Origin: Ruicaihuangia caeni
GTDB taxonomy: Bacteria > Actinomycetota > Actinomycetes > Actinomycetales > Microbacteriaceae
Assembly (NCBI RefSeq): GCF_029952955.1
Contig: NZ_JASATX010000001.1
Span: forward strand, 372,001 to 436,000
Length of the DNA stretch: 64,000 nt
Direction: 5' to 3'
Shown here piece after piece: positions 55,179 to 62,464 of the stretch. The notes under the pieces are model-generated. The model was not told the origin of the DNA, ran no database searches, and saw only the letters and a program-made list of their open reading frames with translations. The position numbers and the translations under genes are program-made. Each line of letters begins with the position of its first letter. Within the stretch, counting starts at the first letter, position 1.

Positions 55179-56213
55179 GTGTCAGAACTCAGACTCGGAT
55201 TGTTCGGCGCCGGCCTGATCGGCCGCGAGCACGCGCAATACGCACAGCAGGCGCAGGGCGTCGAACTCGTCGCCGTCGCCGACCCCACGGATGCCGCGAA
55301 GCAACTCTCGGCCGAACTCGGCGCCCGGCACTATAACGATTACGCATCGCTGCTCGAGGCCGGCGAGGTCGACGCTGTGATCGTCGCGCTTCCGAACGCC
55401 ATGCACGCCGATGCGGCCGTAGCTGCCATCGACCGCGACGTCGCGGTGCTCGTCGAGAAGCCGATCGCCGACACGCTCGAGCAGGCCTCGCGCATCGTTG
55501 ACGCCTCGGAGCGCAGGGGAGTGCCGGTGCTGGTCGGACACCAGCGCCGTTACGCGCCGGATGTGGCAGCAGCGAAGAAGTTCATCGAGTCGGGCGGCAT
55601 CGGTGAGATCGTGGCGGTCTCGCTCATGAGCACCTGGCGCAAACCCGACGAGTACTTCGACATCGAGTGGCGCCGGCGACGCGGCGGCGGGCCCGTGCTG
55701 ATCAACCTGATCCACGACATCGACGTCATCCGCTACCTCGCGGGCGAGATCGACACCGTGACGGCACTCGGCTCGTCGAAGGTGCGCGGTTTCGAGGTTC
55801 CGGAGACAGTAGGGGCCGTGCTGGAGTTCGCCAATGGGGCGATCGGCACCGCAATGCTCAGCGACGCGGCGGCCTCGCCGTGGAACTGGGACCTCATGGG
55901 CTACGGCGCGTACTTCCCCACCACGCCCGGGGACGCCTACTTCATCTCGGGCACCGAGGCGTCGATCGCCCTGCCGTCGCTCACGGTGTTCCGCCACGAG
56001 GGCGGCAACCACTGGCAGCTGCCGTTCACCAAGCAGACCATCGATCGTGTGGAAGTGAACCCGTACATCACGCAGCTCGAGCACCTCGTGCGAGTGGTGC
56101 AGCAGGGGGAGGCGCCGGTGATCTCGGCGCGCGACGGGTACAACACCCTCGCGGTCGCGACGGCGATCGACGAGGCGCACGCGTCGCGCCAGGTGACGCG
56201 AGTCAAGCGATGA
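55179..56213 (+). CDS. Gfo/Idh/MocA-family oxidoreductase
   Basis: A 344-residue NAD(P)-dependent dehydrogenase of the glucose-fructose oxidoreductase/inositol dehydrogenase family. The Rossmann start is LRLGLFGAGLIGREHAQYAQ, followed by VEKPIADTLEQASRIVD and the catalytic region LINLIHDIDVIRYLAGEIDT with conserved His/Asp. GTG start at 55179. It overlaps the SDR gene as ATGA. Substrate probably a sugar, polyol or sugar acid, consistent with a TRAP importer. Confidence 0.9.
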   Translation: MSELRLGLFGAGLIGREHAQYAQQAQGVELVAVADPTDAAKQLSAELGARHYNDYASLLEAGEVDAVIVALPNAMHADAAVAAIDRDVAVLVEKPIADTLEQASRIVDASERRGVPVLVGHQRRYAPDVAAAKKFIESGGIGEIVAVSLMSTWRKPDEYFDIEWRRRRGGGPVLINLIHDIDVIRYLAGEIDTVTALGSSKVRGFEVPETVGAVLEFANGAIGTAMLSDAAASPWNWDLMGYGAYFPTTPGDAYFISGTEASIALPSLTVFRHEGGNHWQLPFTKQTIDRVEVNPYITQLEHLVRVVQQGEAPVISARDGYNTLAVATAIDEAHASRQVTRVKR

Positions 56214-56974
56214 GCGAAGCATCCGTCGAGGTCTCCGACGTCTGGCCCGAGCGACACCGGGGGCGGGTCGTGCTCGTGACCGGTGGGGCCGGCGGCCTCG
56301 GAGGCGCGGCTGCCGAGCGGCTCGCGGCGGAGGGGGCCGTCGTGCTCGTCGCCGACCTCTCGATCGAAGAGGAGCACTGGGGTGACGAAGGAGCGCGCGT
56401 GCGCCTCGACGTCACCGATCAGGACCAGTGGGTCGAGCTCCGTGATCGCGTCCTCGAGCGCTACGGCCGCCTCGACGGTCTATTGGTCGCCCACGGCGCG
56501 CAGGGCCCTGAAGCACCCATCGAGGAGGTGCCCTACGACGGATGGCGGCGCACGCTGAGCGTCAACCTCGATTCAGTGTTCCTCGCGCTGCACACGGTGA
56601 TGGGCGTGATGAGGCAGCAGCGCGCAGGCCGGGTCGTATTGCTGGCCTCCATCTCGGGCCGCGAGGGCAATGCCTCGATGAGCGCCTATTCGGCATCGAA
56701 AGCGGGCGTCATCTCGCTCGCGAAGTCGGTGGCGAAGGAGGTCGCCGACTCGGGCATCGTCGTCAACGCGGTCGCGCCCTCGATGTTCCAGACGCGGCTG
56801 CTCGACGACCTGAGTCCTGAACGCAACGCGATGCTCCTGTCGAGGGTGCCGATGGGGCGAGTCGGCCACCCCTCGGAGTTCGCCGCGCTCGCCGCCTGGC
56901 TGCTCTCGGACGAGTGCAGTTACACGACGGGGCAGGTCTTCGATCTCACCGGGGGTCGGTTCTCGGGAGCGTGA
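56210..56974 (+). CDS. Short-chain dehydrogenase/reductase
   Basis: A 254-residue SDR. The cofactor motif is VLVTGGAGGLGGAAAERLA, the active site has Ser in VVLLASISGREGNASMSAYS and Tyr-Lys in AYSASKAGVISLAK (YxxxK). The ATG at 56210 overlaps the upstream stop by 4 nt. Together with the Gfo/Idh/MocA enzyme it likely oxidises the substrate imported by DctPQM. Confidence 0.92.
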   Translation: MSEASVEVSDVWPERHRGRVVLVTGGAGGLGGAAAERLAAEGAVVLVADLSIEEEHWGDEGARVRLDVTDQDQWVELRDRVLERYGRLDGLLVAHGAQGPEAPIEEVPYDGWRRTLSVNLDSVFLALHTVMGVMRQQRAGRVVLLASISGREGNASMSAYSASKAGVISLAKSVAKEVADSGIVVNAVAPSMFQTRLLDDLSPERNAMLLSRVPMGRVGHPSEFAALAAWLLSDECSYTTGQVFDLTGGRFSGA

Positions 56975-57010
56975 GGCCCCGGCCACGGGGCGAGCACGAG
57001 CCGTGATTTT

Positions 57011-57026
57011 TGGAACACGATTCCGA
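57011..57026 (+). promoter_or_regulatory. Putative IclR operator, copy 2
   Basis: TGGAACACGATTCCGA, an inverted repeat GGAA-N5-TTCC nearly identical to the site at 55001-55016. It ends 6 bp upstream of the -35 hexamer of iclR, which suggests autoregulation. Confidence 0.68.
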
Positions 57027-57032
57027 AAACGC

Positions 57033-57067
57033 TTGCAGTCTGTGCACCGAATGCCGATAATCCCAGC
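57033..57067 (+). promoter_or_regulatory. Promoter of iclR, leaderless start
   Basis: TTGCAG (57033-57038), 17-nt spacer, GATAAT (57056-57061), then 6 nt to the ATG at 57068. Both hexamers and the spacing are close to consensus, and there is no Shine-Dalgarno motif, so the mRNA should begin at the start codon. Confidence 0.7.
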
Positions 57068-57838
57068 ATGCGCACCAACGAGAACAACGTCGGCGTCTCC
57101 GTCATCGACCGCATCATCTCGGTGTTGCACGCGTTCGGAGAACCAGGCGATGTGCTCGGAGTGAGTGAGCTCGCACGACGCACGGCGCTGCCGAAGTCGA
57201 CGGCAGCGCGCATCGCAGCGGGGCTCGCCCGCCACGGGTTCCTCGATCGCCGCCCGGAGGGATTCCGGCTTGGCGAGCGGCTGGTGCAGCTCGGAGAACG
57301 CGCGGCGCGCCCGCAGCCGTTCCAGGAGGGAGCGCAGCAGGCGATCGCCGACCTGCAGGCGGCCACCGGCTACACGGTGCAACTCGCGACGCTCGAGGGC
57401 GCTGACGTCGTGTGCGTCGCGATCGCCCGAGGTCGCGCCGGCGCCGCGCCGTTGACCCGACCGGGTTCACGGCTGCCAGCCCACGCCACGGCGCTCGGCA
57501 GGGCACTGCTCGCATTCGCGCCCGAGCACCTGACCAAGCGCGTGCTGGCGAGGGGATTGCCGCGGCTGTCGGCGCAAACAGTCACCCAGCCTGGGCGGTT
57601 CCTCGAGCAGCTCGCTCAGGTGCGCCGCACCGGCGTCGCCTATGAGTGCGGTGAGACGGCAGCCGGCACCGCGTGCATCGCAACACCGGTGCTCGATGAC
57701 GAGCGGCGACCGCTCGCAGCTGTCGCGGTCACCGGCATCCCCGCTGACGCCGACCCGGCCCGCTATACGGCGGCGCTGCGCACCACGGCGCTGCAGCTCG
57801 CCCGTCACCTGTCTGCCGAGTCGCTGAAGATCGCCTGA
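57068..57838 (+). CDS. IclR-family transcriptional regulator
   Basis: A 256-residue IclR regulator. N-terminal winged helix: SVIDRIISVLHAFGEPGDVL, then LGVSELARRTALPKSTAARI. The C-terminal effector domain has RPGSRLPAHATALGRALLAF (written RPGSRLPAHATALGRALLA in the family box) and VAYECGETAAGTACIATPVL. It probably controls the TRAP/dehydrogenase genes and itself through the paired GGAA-N5-TTCC sites. Effector unknown, presumably the imported acid or an early product. Confidence 0.92.
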   Translation: MRTNENNVGVSVIDRIISVLHAFGEPGDVLGVSELARRTALPKSTAARIAAGLARHGFLDRRPEGFRLGERLVQLGERAARPQPFQEGAQQAIADLQAATGYTVQLATLEGADVVCVAIARGRAGAAPLTRPGSRLPAHATALGRALLAFAPEHLTKRVLARGLPRLSAQTVTQPGRFLEQLAQVRRTGVAYECGETAAGTACIATPVLDDERRPLAAVAVTGIPADADPARYTAALRTTALQLARHLSAESLKIA

Positions 57839-57852
57839 GCGCTGAAGCGGCG

Positions 57853-57887
57853 CGCCTCGGCCGTATTCGGCGCCAGGAGCCGAGGCG
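57853..57887 (+). terminator. Hairpin after iclR
   Basis: CGCCTCGGC (57853-57861) pairs with GCCGAGGCG (57879-57887) around a 17-nt loop. It closes the island before frr. No U-tract. A TAAGCT at 57897-57902 just behind it could be the frr -10. Confidence 0.55.
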
Positions 57888-57938
57888 GCCCGACACTAAG
57901 CTGGTGCTCACACCACAACGCAACGCCAAGGAGCCGCT

Positions 57939-58493
57939 GTGATCGCCGACGTGCTGGCCGACGCCAAAGACAAGATGAACAAGGCCGTCGAAGTCGCCAA
58001 GGACGACTTCGCCAATGTCCGCACCGGCCGTGCCAACCCCGCCCTGTTCCAGAAGATCCTGGTCGACTACTACGGCACGCCGACCCCGCTCGGTCAGCTT
58101 GCGACCATGCAGAACCCCGAAGCGCGGATGCTGATCATCACGCCGTTCGACAAGTCGGCGCTGCGAGAGATCGAGAAGGCTGTGGCCAACGCGCAGCACA
58201 TCGGTGCGAGCGTGGGGAACGACGGGACCATCGTGCGGGCGATCCTCCCTGAGCTCACCCAGGAGCGTCGCAAGGAATACGTGAAGATCGTCAAGAACAA
58301 GGCCGAAGAAGCACGCGTCTCGGTCCGGAACATCCGGCGCAAGGCGAAGGACGACCTCGACGCGTTGAAGGACGAATTGGGCGACGACGCGGTGGCCCGA
58401 GGCGAGAAGGAGCTGGAGACGCTGACGAAGTCGTTCGTCGATGCGATCGACGAGGCGCTGAAGCGCAAGGAAGCGGAACTGCTCGAGGTCTGA
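57939..58493 (+). CDS. frr: Ribosome recycling factor
   Basis: A 184-residue RRF. Landmarks: [40 protein letters not shown], and [23 protein letters not shown] start at 57939 after AAGGAG. With EF-G it splits post-termination ribosomes. It overlaps cdsA by 1 nt. Separated from its usual partner pyrH by the 6-kb island. Confidence 0.96.
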   Translation: MIADVLADAKDKMNKAVEVAKDDFANVRTGRANPALFQKILVDYYGTPTPLGQLATMQNPEARMLIITPFDKSALREIEKAVANAQHIGASVGNDGTIVRAILPELTQERRKEYVKIVKNKAEEARVSVRNIRRKAKDDLDALKDELGDDAVARGEKELETLTKSFVDAIDEALKRKEAELLEV

Positions 58494-59461
58494 TGCGGCG
58501 CCCTGACGGGGATCCGCCCACGCGCAGACGCGCACGGAAACGCACCGACCTCGAAGCGCTCGCCAACGACGCTCGCGCAGAACTCGAGTCGCATCTCGCC
58601 GAGGCCCGCGCGCACTACGAGGCCATCGAGGAGCGCATCGAGAAGCGCACCGGCCGCAACCTCATCATGGCCATCCTCATAGGCCTGGCGCTGGGCGCGC
58701 TGCTGCTGTTCAGCCTGCTCGTCTTCAAAGAGCTCTTCATGCTCTTCGCGGCGGCGCTGCTGTGCCTGACCGCCTTCGAGCTCGCGAGCGCCCTGCGCTT
58801 CTCAGGGCGCGACGTGCCGCGAGCGCCTGTCGTGATCTCGGCGATCGCCATCGTGCCCGCGACGTTCTACCTCGGCGCCGCGGGGCAGTGGCTCGCCGCG
58901 CTCGCCGGCATGGTGCTCGTCACCGTGTGGCGGCTCGTCGAGTGGGGATTCCGGCGCGCACCGGCCCGCGACGTGCTCCACGACCTCGGCGCAGGGCTCA
59001 TGGTGCTCACGTATGTGCCGTTCCTGGGCAGCTTCGCGGTGCTGCTTGCCGCCCAGCCAGACGGGCAGTGGTGGACGCTCGCCTTCCTCATCGTGGTGGT
59101 CAGTTGCGACACGGGCGCCTATGCCACGGGACTGACCTTCGGCCGGCATCCGATGGCTCCGCGCATCAGCCCGAAGAAGACGTGGGAAGGGTTCGCCGGC
59201 TCCGTGGCTGCTGCCATCATCGCCGGCGTGCTCCTCGCGCTGTTCATGATCGATCAGCCGTGGTGGGTCGGGGTGCTCTTCGGCATCGTGCTGACCGCCA
59301 CCGGCACGCTCGGCGACCTCGCGGAGTCCATGCTGAAGCGCGACCTCGGCATCAAGGACATCAGTTCATGGCTGCCAGGGCATGGAGGGTTCCTCGACCG
59401 GCTCGACTCGGTGCTGCCCTCCGCTGTCGCCGCCACGGTCTTCTACCTCATCTTCGCCTGA
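58493..59461 (+). CDS. cdsA: Phosphatidate cytidylyltransferase
   Basis: A 322-residue integral membrane enzyme that makes CDP-diacylglycerol for phospholipid synthesis. The first 55 residues are a charged cytosolic extension with a helical stretch, then about eight membrane helices. The CDS signature is HPMAPRISPKKTWEGFAGSV followed by GDLAESMLKRDLGIKDISSW and PGHGGFLDRLDSVL. The start codon overlaps the frr stop. Confidence 0.95.
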   Translation: MRRPDGDPPTRRRARKRTDLEALANDARAELESHLAEARAHYEAIEERIEKRTGRNLIMAILIGLALGALLLFSLLVFKELFMLFAAALLCLTAFELASALRFSGRDVPRAPVVISAIAIVPATFYLGAAGQWLAALAGMVLVTVWRLVEWGFRRAPARDVLHDLGAGLMVLTYVPFLGSFAVLLAAQPDGQWWTLAFLIVVVSCDTGAYATGLTFGRHPMAPRISPKKTWEGFAGSVAAAIIAGVLLALFMIDQPWWVGVLFGIVLTATGTLGDLAESMLKRDLGIKDISSWLPGHGGFLDRLDSVLPSAVAATVFYLIFA

Positions 59462-59511
59462 CGCGCGGACCAGCCGCGGCGGCGACGCAGACGCGCCGCA
59501 CGCGTGAGGGC

Positions 59512-59546
59512 GTGAACTCGTACGGCACCGTGAACTCGTAAGGCAC
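59512..59546 (+). repeat. 17-bp direct repeat upstream of the DivIVA-domain gene
   Basis: GTGAACTCGTACGGCAC (59512-59528) and GTGAACTCGTAAGGCAC (59530-59546), one mismatch. The second copy runs into CACAAT (59544-59549), a possible -10 exactly 6 nt before the GTG start of the next gene. Confidence 0.75.
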
Positions 59547-59555
59547 AATGGGAGC

Positions 59556-60104
59556 GTGAGCACCTTTCCACGCACCGGCCGATCCGCGCGTGGATACGAC
59601 GTCGACGAGGTCGAGCGATTCCTCGCCGCAGCGCGCGAGGCGTATCTCGCCGACGGCGACGCGACGCACGACGTCACCTCCGACAGCATCCGACACACGG
59701 CCTTCGGCCTGGTGCGCGATGGCTACGACCCCGCGATGGTCGACGCAGCGCTCGAGCGCCTCGAGGATGCGTTCGCCACGCGCGAGCGGGAGCGAGCGCT
59801 CGAGCGCGAGGGCCGCTCCGCTTGGGACCAGCAGGCGCGCGGCGCGGCGCAGGAAGTGCTCGACAGGCTCTCGCGTCCCGCAGGGAAGCGCTTCCGTCGG
59901 GTCGGGCTGCTGACCACCGGGTATCGGGTCGGCGATGTCGATGCGTTCGCGAAGCGAATCACTGATTTCCTGCAGCTGGGCACGCCGCTGACCGTCACCG
60001 AGGTGCGCACCGTCGTGTTCCGCGCGGCGAAGCGAGGGTATGACGAGGGGCAGGTCGACCTTCTGCTCGACGAGGTCGTGCGCACCATGCTCGCGGTGCG
60101 CTGA
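59556..60104 (+). CDS. DivIVA-domain protein
   Basis: A 182-residue protein with two or more copies of the short DivIVA-type N-terminal domain: FPRTGRSARGYDVDEVERFL, then FGLVRDGYDPAMVDAALERL, FRRVGLLTTGYRVGDVDAFA and FRAAKRGYDEGQVDLLLDEV. Each copy has the G-Y-D/R-x-x-x-VD pattern. There is no long coiled coil of true DivIVA/Wag31, so it may be an adaptor that binds membranes or divisome partners. GTG start. Confidence 0.83.
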   Translation: MSTFPRTGRSARGYDVDEVERFLAAAREAYLADGDATHDVTSDSIRHTAFGLVRDGYDPAMVDAALERLEDAFATRERERALEREGRSAWDQQARGAAQEVLDRLSRPAGKRFRRVGLLTTGYRVGDVDAFAKRITDFLQLGTPLTVTEVRTVVFRAAKRGYDEGQVDLLLDEVVRTMLAVR

Positions 60105-60267
60105 TCGGCGCTCATCCACCGCCTGCGACCGCTCCGGTGCATGCAGAACGACGCATCGGTGCCGCTACCAGCGGGCTCATCCATGTCGATGCGGTGATGC
60201 GACCTGGCAGTTTTCTCCACGATGCGGTGCGGATGCCCGTATCGCGCGACCTCTCCGTTATGCTTCT

Positions 60268-60930
60268 GTGATCGTGGGTAAGCACTCGGACGCAGATATC
60301 GCAGGGAAGACCCCTCGCGGGCGTCGCCAGACCCTCCGCAACCGGCTCCGCTCCGTGGTCCCGGTGCTCGCATCGACCGCCGCATTCGGCTTCATCGCGC
60401 TGTCGGCCATGCCGACGACGATGACGTATGCCGCGGACGGTGGGGAGCAGACGGCTGGGAACCAGACGTTGCGCGCGCAGACGCATGTGCTCGACGGCGA
60501 GATCGTCGAAGCGGTCGCACGGGATGACTACAAGGTCGTGAAGCTTCCGCCGCCACCGCCGAAGCCGGCGGCGTCGGCCGGCGTCTCCTCGGTCTACCGC
60601 GGTGCCCCCGCGGCCGGCACTCCCGATCCCGGCACTGCGAAGGCGATCGCCTACGACATGGTCATGGCCCGCGGCTGGGACCAGAGCCAGTACGACTGCC
60701 TGGTCGCGCTCTGGAACAAGGAGTCCGGCTGGAACGTCTACGCGCACAACAAGTCGAGCGGCGCCTACGGCATCCCGCAGTCGCTGCCCGGCAGCAAGAT
60801 GGCCACGGCCGGCGCCGACTGGGCGACCAACCCCGCGACGCAGATCACCTGGGGCCTCGGCTACATCTCGGGCCGCTACGGAACGCCGTGCGGCGCCTGG
60901 GCGAAGTCTCAGGCGAGCGGCTGGTACTGA
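60268..60930 (+). CDS. Secreted lysozyme-fold (transglycosylase SLT-like) protein
   Basis: A 220-residue exported protein. A basic N-terminus and signal segment (about 27-55, cleavage likely near TYAADGG) precede a Pro-rich linker (residues 94-100) and a C-terminal lysozyme-like domain with putative catalytic Glu152 in CLVALWNKESGWNVYAHNKS, then GAYGIPQSLPGSKM. Similar domains occur in actinobacterial resuscitation/APF-type muralytic proteins. GTG 60268 or 60274 may be the start; TATGCT (60259-60264) lies just upstream, suggesting a nearly leaderless mRNA. Confidence 0.85.
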   Translation: MIVGKHSDADIAGKTPRGRRQTLRNRLRSVVPVLASTAAFGFIALSAMPTTMTYAADGGEQTAGNQTLRAQTHVLDGEIVEAVARDDYKVVKLPPPPPKPAASAGVSSVYRGAPAAGTPDPGTAKAIAYDMVMARGWDQSQYDCLVALWNKESGWNVYAHNKSSGAYGIPQSLPGSKMATAGADWATNPATQITWGLGYISGRYGTPCGAWAKSQASGWY

Positions 60931-60942
60931 TCGGCCACAGCG

Positions 60943-61254
60943 TTGCCGCGTTCGAATAGTGCTCGGCGGCACCGTCGGCAGTCTCACCCGCCGGATGACG
61001 AACGTCAGTTGCGCTTCGAGCATTTCGTCGCCGGTATGCGGCGGACCGAGCACAAGCGCGACGGTGAGTGGAATGTGCAGCCGGTGGGAGCGGCATCCGC
61101 TCTGAAGAGCTACACGTGCCCGGGGTGCGGGGGATCGATAGATCCCGGGGTCGCGCACCTTGTTGCGTGGCGCGCGGATGGGTTGATGGGCGACGCCCAC
61201 GATCTCGCCGACCGTCGGCATTGGCACCGCCACTGCTGGAGCATCAGAGGCTGA
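60943..61254 (+). CDS. Conserved actinobacterial zinc-ribbon protein
   Basis: A 103-residue basic protein with TTG start at 60943. Cys59 and Cys62 (SYTCPGCGG) with His95 and Cys98 (HWHRHCW) look like one zinc site. The segment RTEHKRDGEWNVQPVGAASA and LVAWRADGLMGDAHDLADRR are strongly conserved in this uncharacterised actinobacterial family as I recall it. Function unknown; an HNH-like or nucleic-acid-binding role is possible but unproven. Confidence 0.75.
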   Translation: MPRSNSARRHRRQSHPPDDERQLRFEHFVAGMRRTEHKRDGEWNVQPVGAASALKSYTCPGCGGSIDPGVAHLVAWRADGLMGDAHDLADRRHWHRHCWSIRG

Positions 61255-61354
61255 CTCCCGCACCGTCTCGGCCTTGCGGGAATGCCGTTCATCGACCTCA
61301 GTCGGTGAGGGCGTGGCCCGGTGCCCTTCGGTCGAGTGGGCTTCTAGACGGCCG

Positions 61355-61404
61355 AGTGCGCTTCTTAGCGCTTCAGTGCGCTTCAGTGCGCTTCAGTGCG
61401 CTTC
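61355..61404. repeat. 10-bp tandem repeat at the 3' end of the AI-2E-family gene
   Basis: Five 10-bp units: AGTGCGCTTC at 61355, 61375, 61385 and 61395, and TTAGCGCTTC at 61365. The stop codon of the leftward gene (61393-61395) and its last codons lie in the array, so each unit offers another leftward TGA. Slippage here would alter only the last residues. Confidence 0.88.
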
Positions 61405-62451
61405 TTGGCGCGGAATGAACACCTGCTTGACGATGATCAGGATGGAAGCGGTCACCGGAATCGCGACCAGCGCACCGAGGATCCCGAGCAGCGTGCCGCC
61501 GGCGAGCGCCCCGATCACCACGAGCACTCCGGGAACCTTGACCGCCCGGTTCATGATGTTGGGGCTGAGCACGTAGGCCTCGACCTGCATGTAGATGAGG
61601 TACCAGATCGCGGCCGCGATGACGGTGCTGATCGACTCGGGGTTGAACATCAGCTGCAGCACGACGATCACGACCGAACCCGAGATCGTCCCGACGAGCG
61701 GCACGAGCGAGAACAGGAACGCCACGAACGCGAAGAGCACTGGGTACGCAGCGCCGATGATCGAGAGATAGACGAAGCTCAGCACACCGTTGCAGAGCGC
61801 CAGCGACACCTGACCGACAACGTAGCGACCGACCGATTCGGTCACCTGCTCGGAGATCTCGATGAAGCGCTCGCGTCTTGAAACGGGCACGAGCGAGTAC
61901 ATGCCGCGCTTCAGCTGCCGCATCGACGAGACGAAGTACAGCGTGAGGATCAGCACGATCAGCCCGCCGAAGGCCCCGCTGGCGATGTTCACGCCCGCAG
62001 TGAGCACCCCGCCGCCGATGCCGGCGATGTTCTTGGGATCGAGCAGCGCGTTGACGGCGGCGCCGATGGTCGCGTCGACATCGAGGATCTCCTTCGGAAT
62101 GAGCGACTGCACATTCGCGATGAAATCGGAGAAGGTGAGACTGTTGGCCCAGTCGCTCACCTGCGTGATGAGCTTCGACGTCTGCGTGACGAGCACCGGG
62201 ACCAGCGCGAAGACGAGCCCGGCGAAGGCCCCGATCACTGCCACCAGTGTGAGCAGGATCGCGAGCCATCGCGGCACGTCGCGGCGTTCCAGCCAGCTGA
62301 CCACCGGGTCGAGCCCCAGCGCGATGAAGAGCGCAGCGCCGACATAGGTGAGGATGACCGCGAGCTGATTGATCGCCGCGCCGATCGCGATCGCCACGAG
62401 CACGCCGAGCCCGCCGAAGAGCCCCAGCGTGAACGCATTGTGGATCCTCAA
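61393..62451 (-). CDS. AI-2E family transporter (PerM-like)
   Basis: A 352-residue membrane protein of the AI-2E/UPF0118 family with seven to eight helices: LAVILTYVGAALFIALGLDP near the N-terminus, ALCNGVLSFVYLSIIGAAYP, and PNIMNRAVKVPGVLVVIGAL plus GGTLLGILGALVAIPVTASI near the end. Members export diverse small compounds or act as cation antiporters; the substrate cannot be told. The best start is TTG 62451, giving MRIHNAFTLGLFGGLGVLVA. It begins 13 nt after the coiled-coil gene. Confidence 0.86.
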   Translation of the reverse strand: MRIHNAFTLGLFGGLGVLVAIAIGAAINQLAVILTYVGAALFIALGLDPVVSWLERRDVPRWLAILLTLVAVIGAFAGLVFALVPVLVTQTSKLITQVSDWANSLTFSDFIANVQSLIPKEILDVDATIGAAVNALLDPKNIAGIGGGVLTAGVNIASGAFGGLIVLILTLYFVSSMRQLKRGMYSLVPVSRRERFIEISEQVTESVGRYVVGQVSLALCNGVLSFVYLSIIGAAYPVLFAFVAFLFSLVPLVGTISGSVVIVVLQLMFNPESISTVIAAAIWYLIYMQVEAYVLSPNIMNRAVKVPGVLVVIGALAGGTLLGILGALVAIPVTASILIIVKQVFIPRQEAH

Positions 62452-62464
62452 GCGCGGCCCCCGC

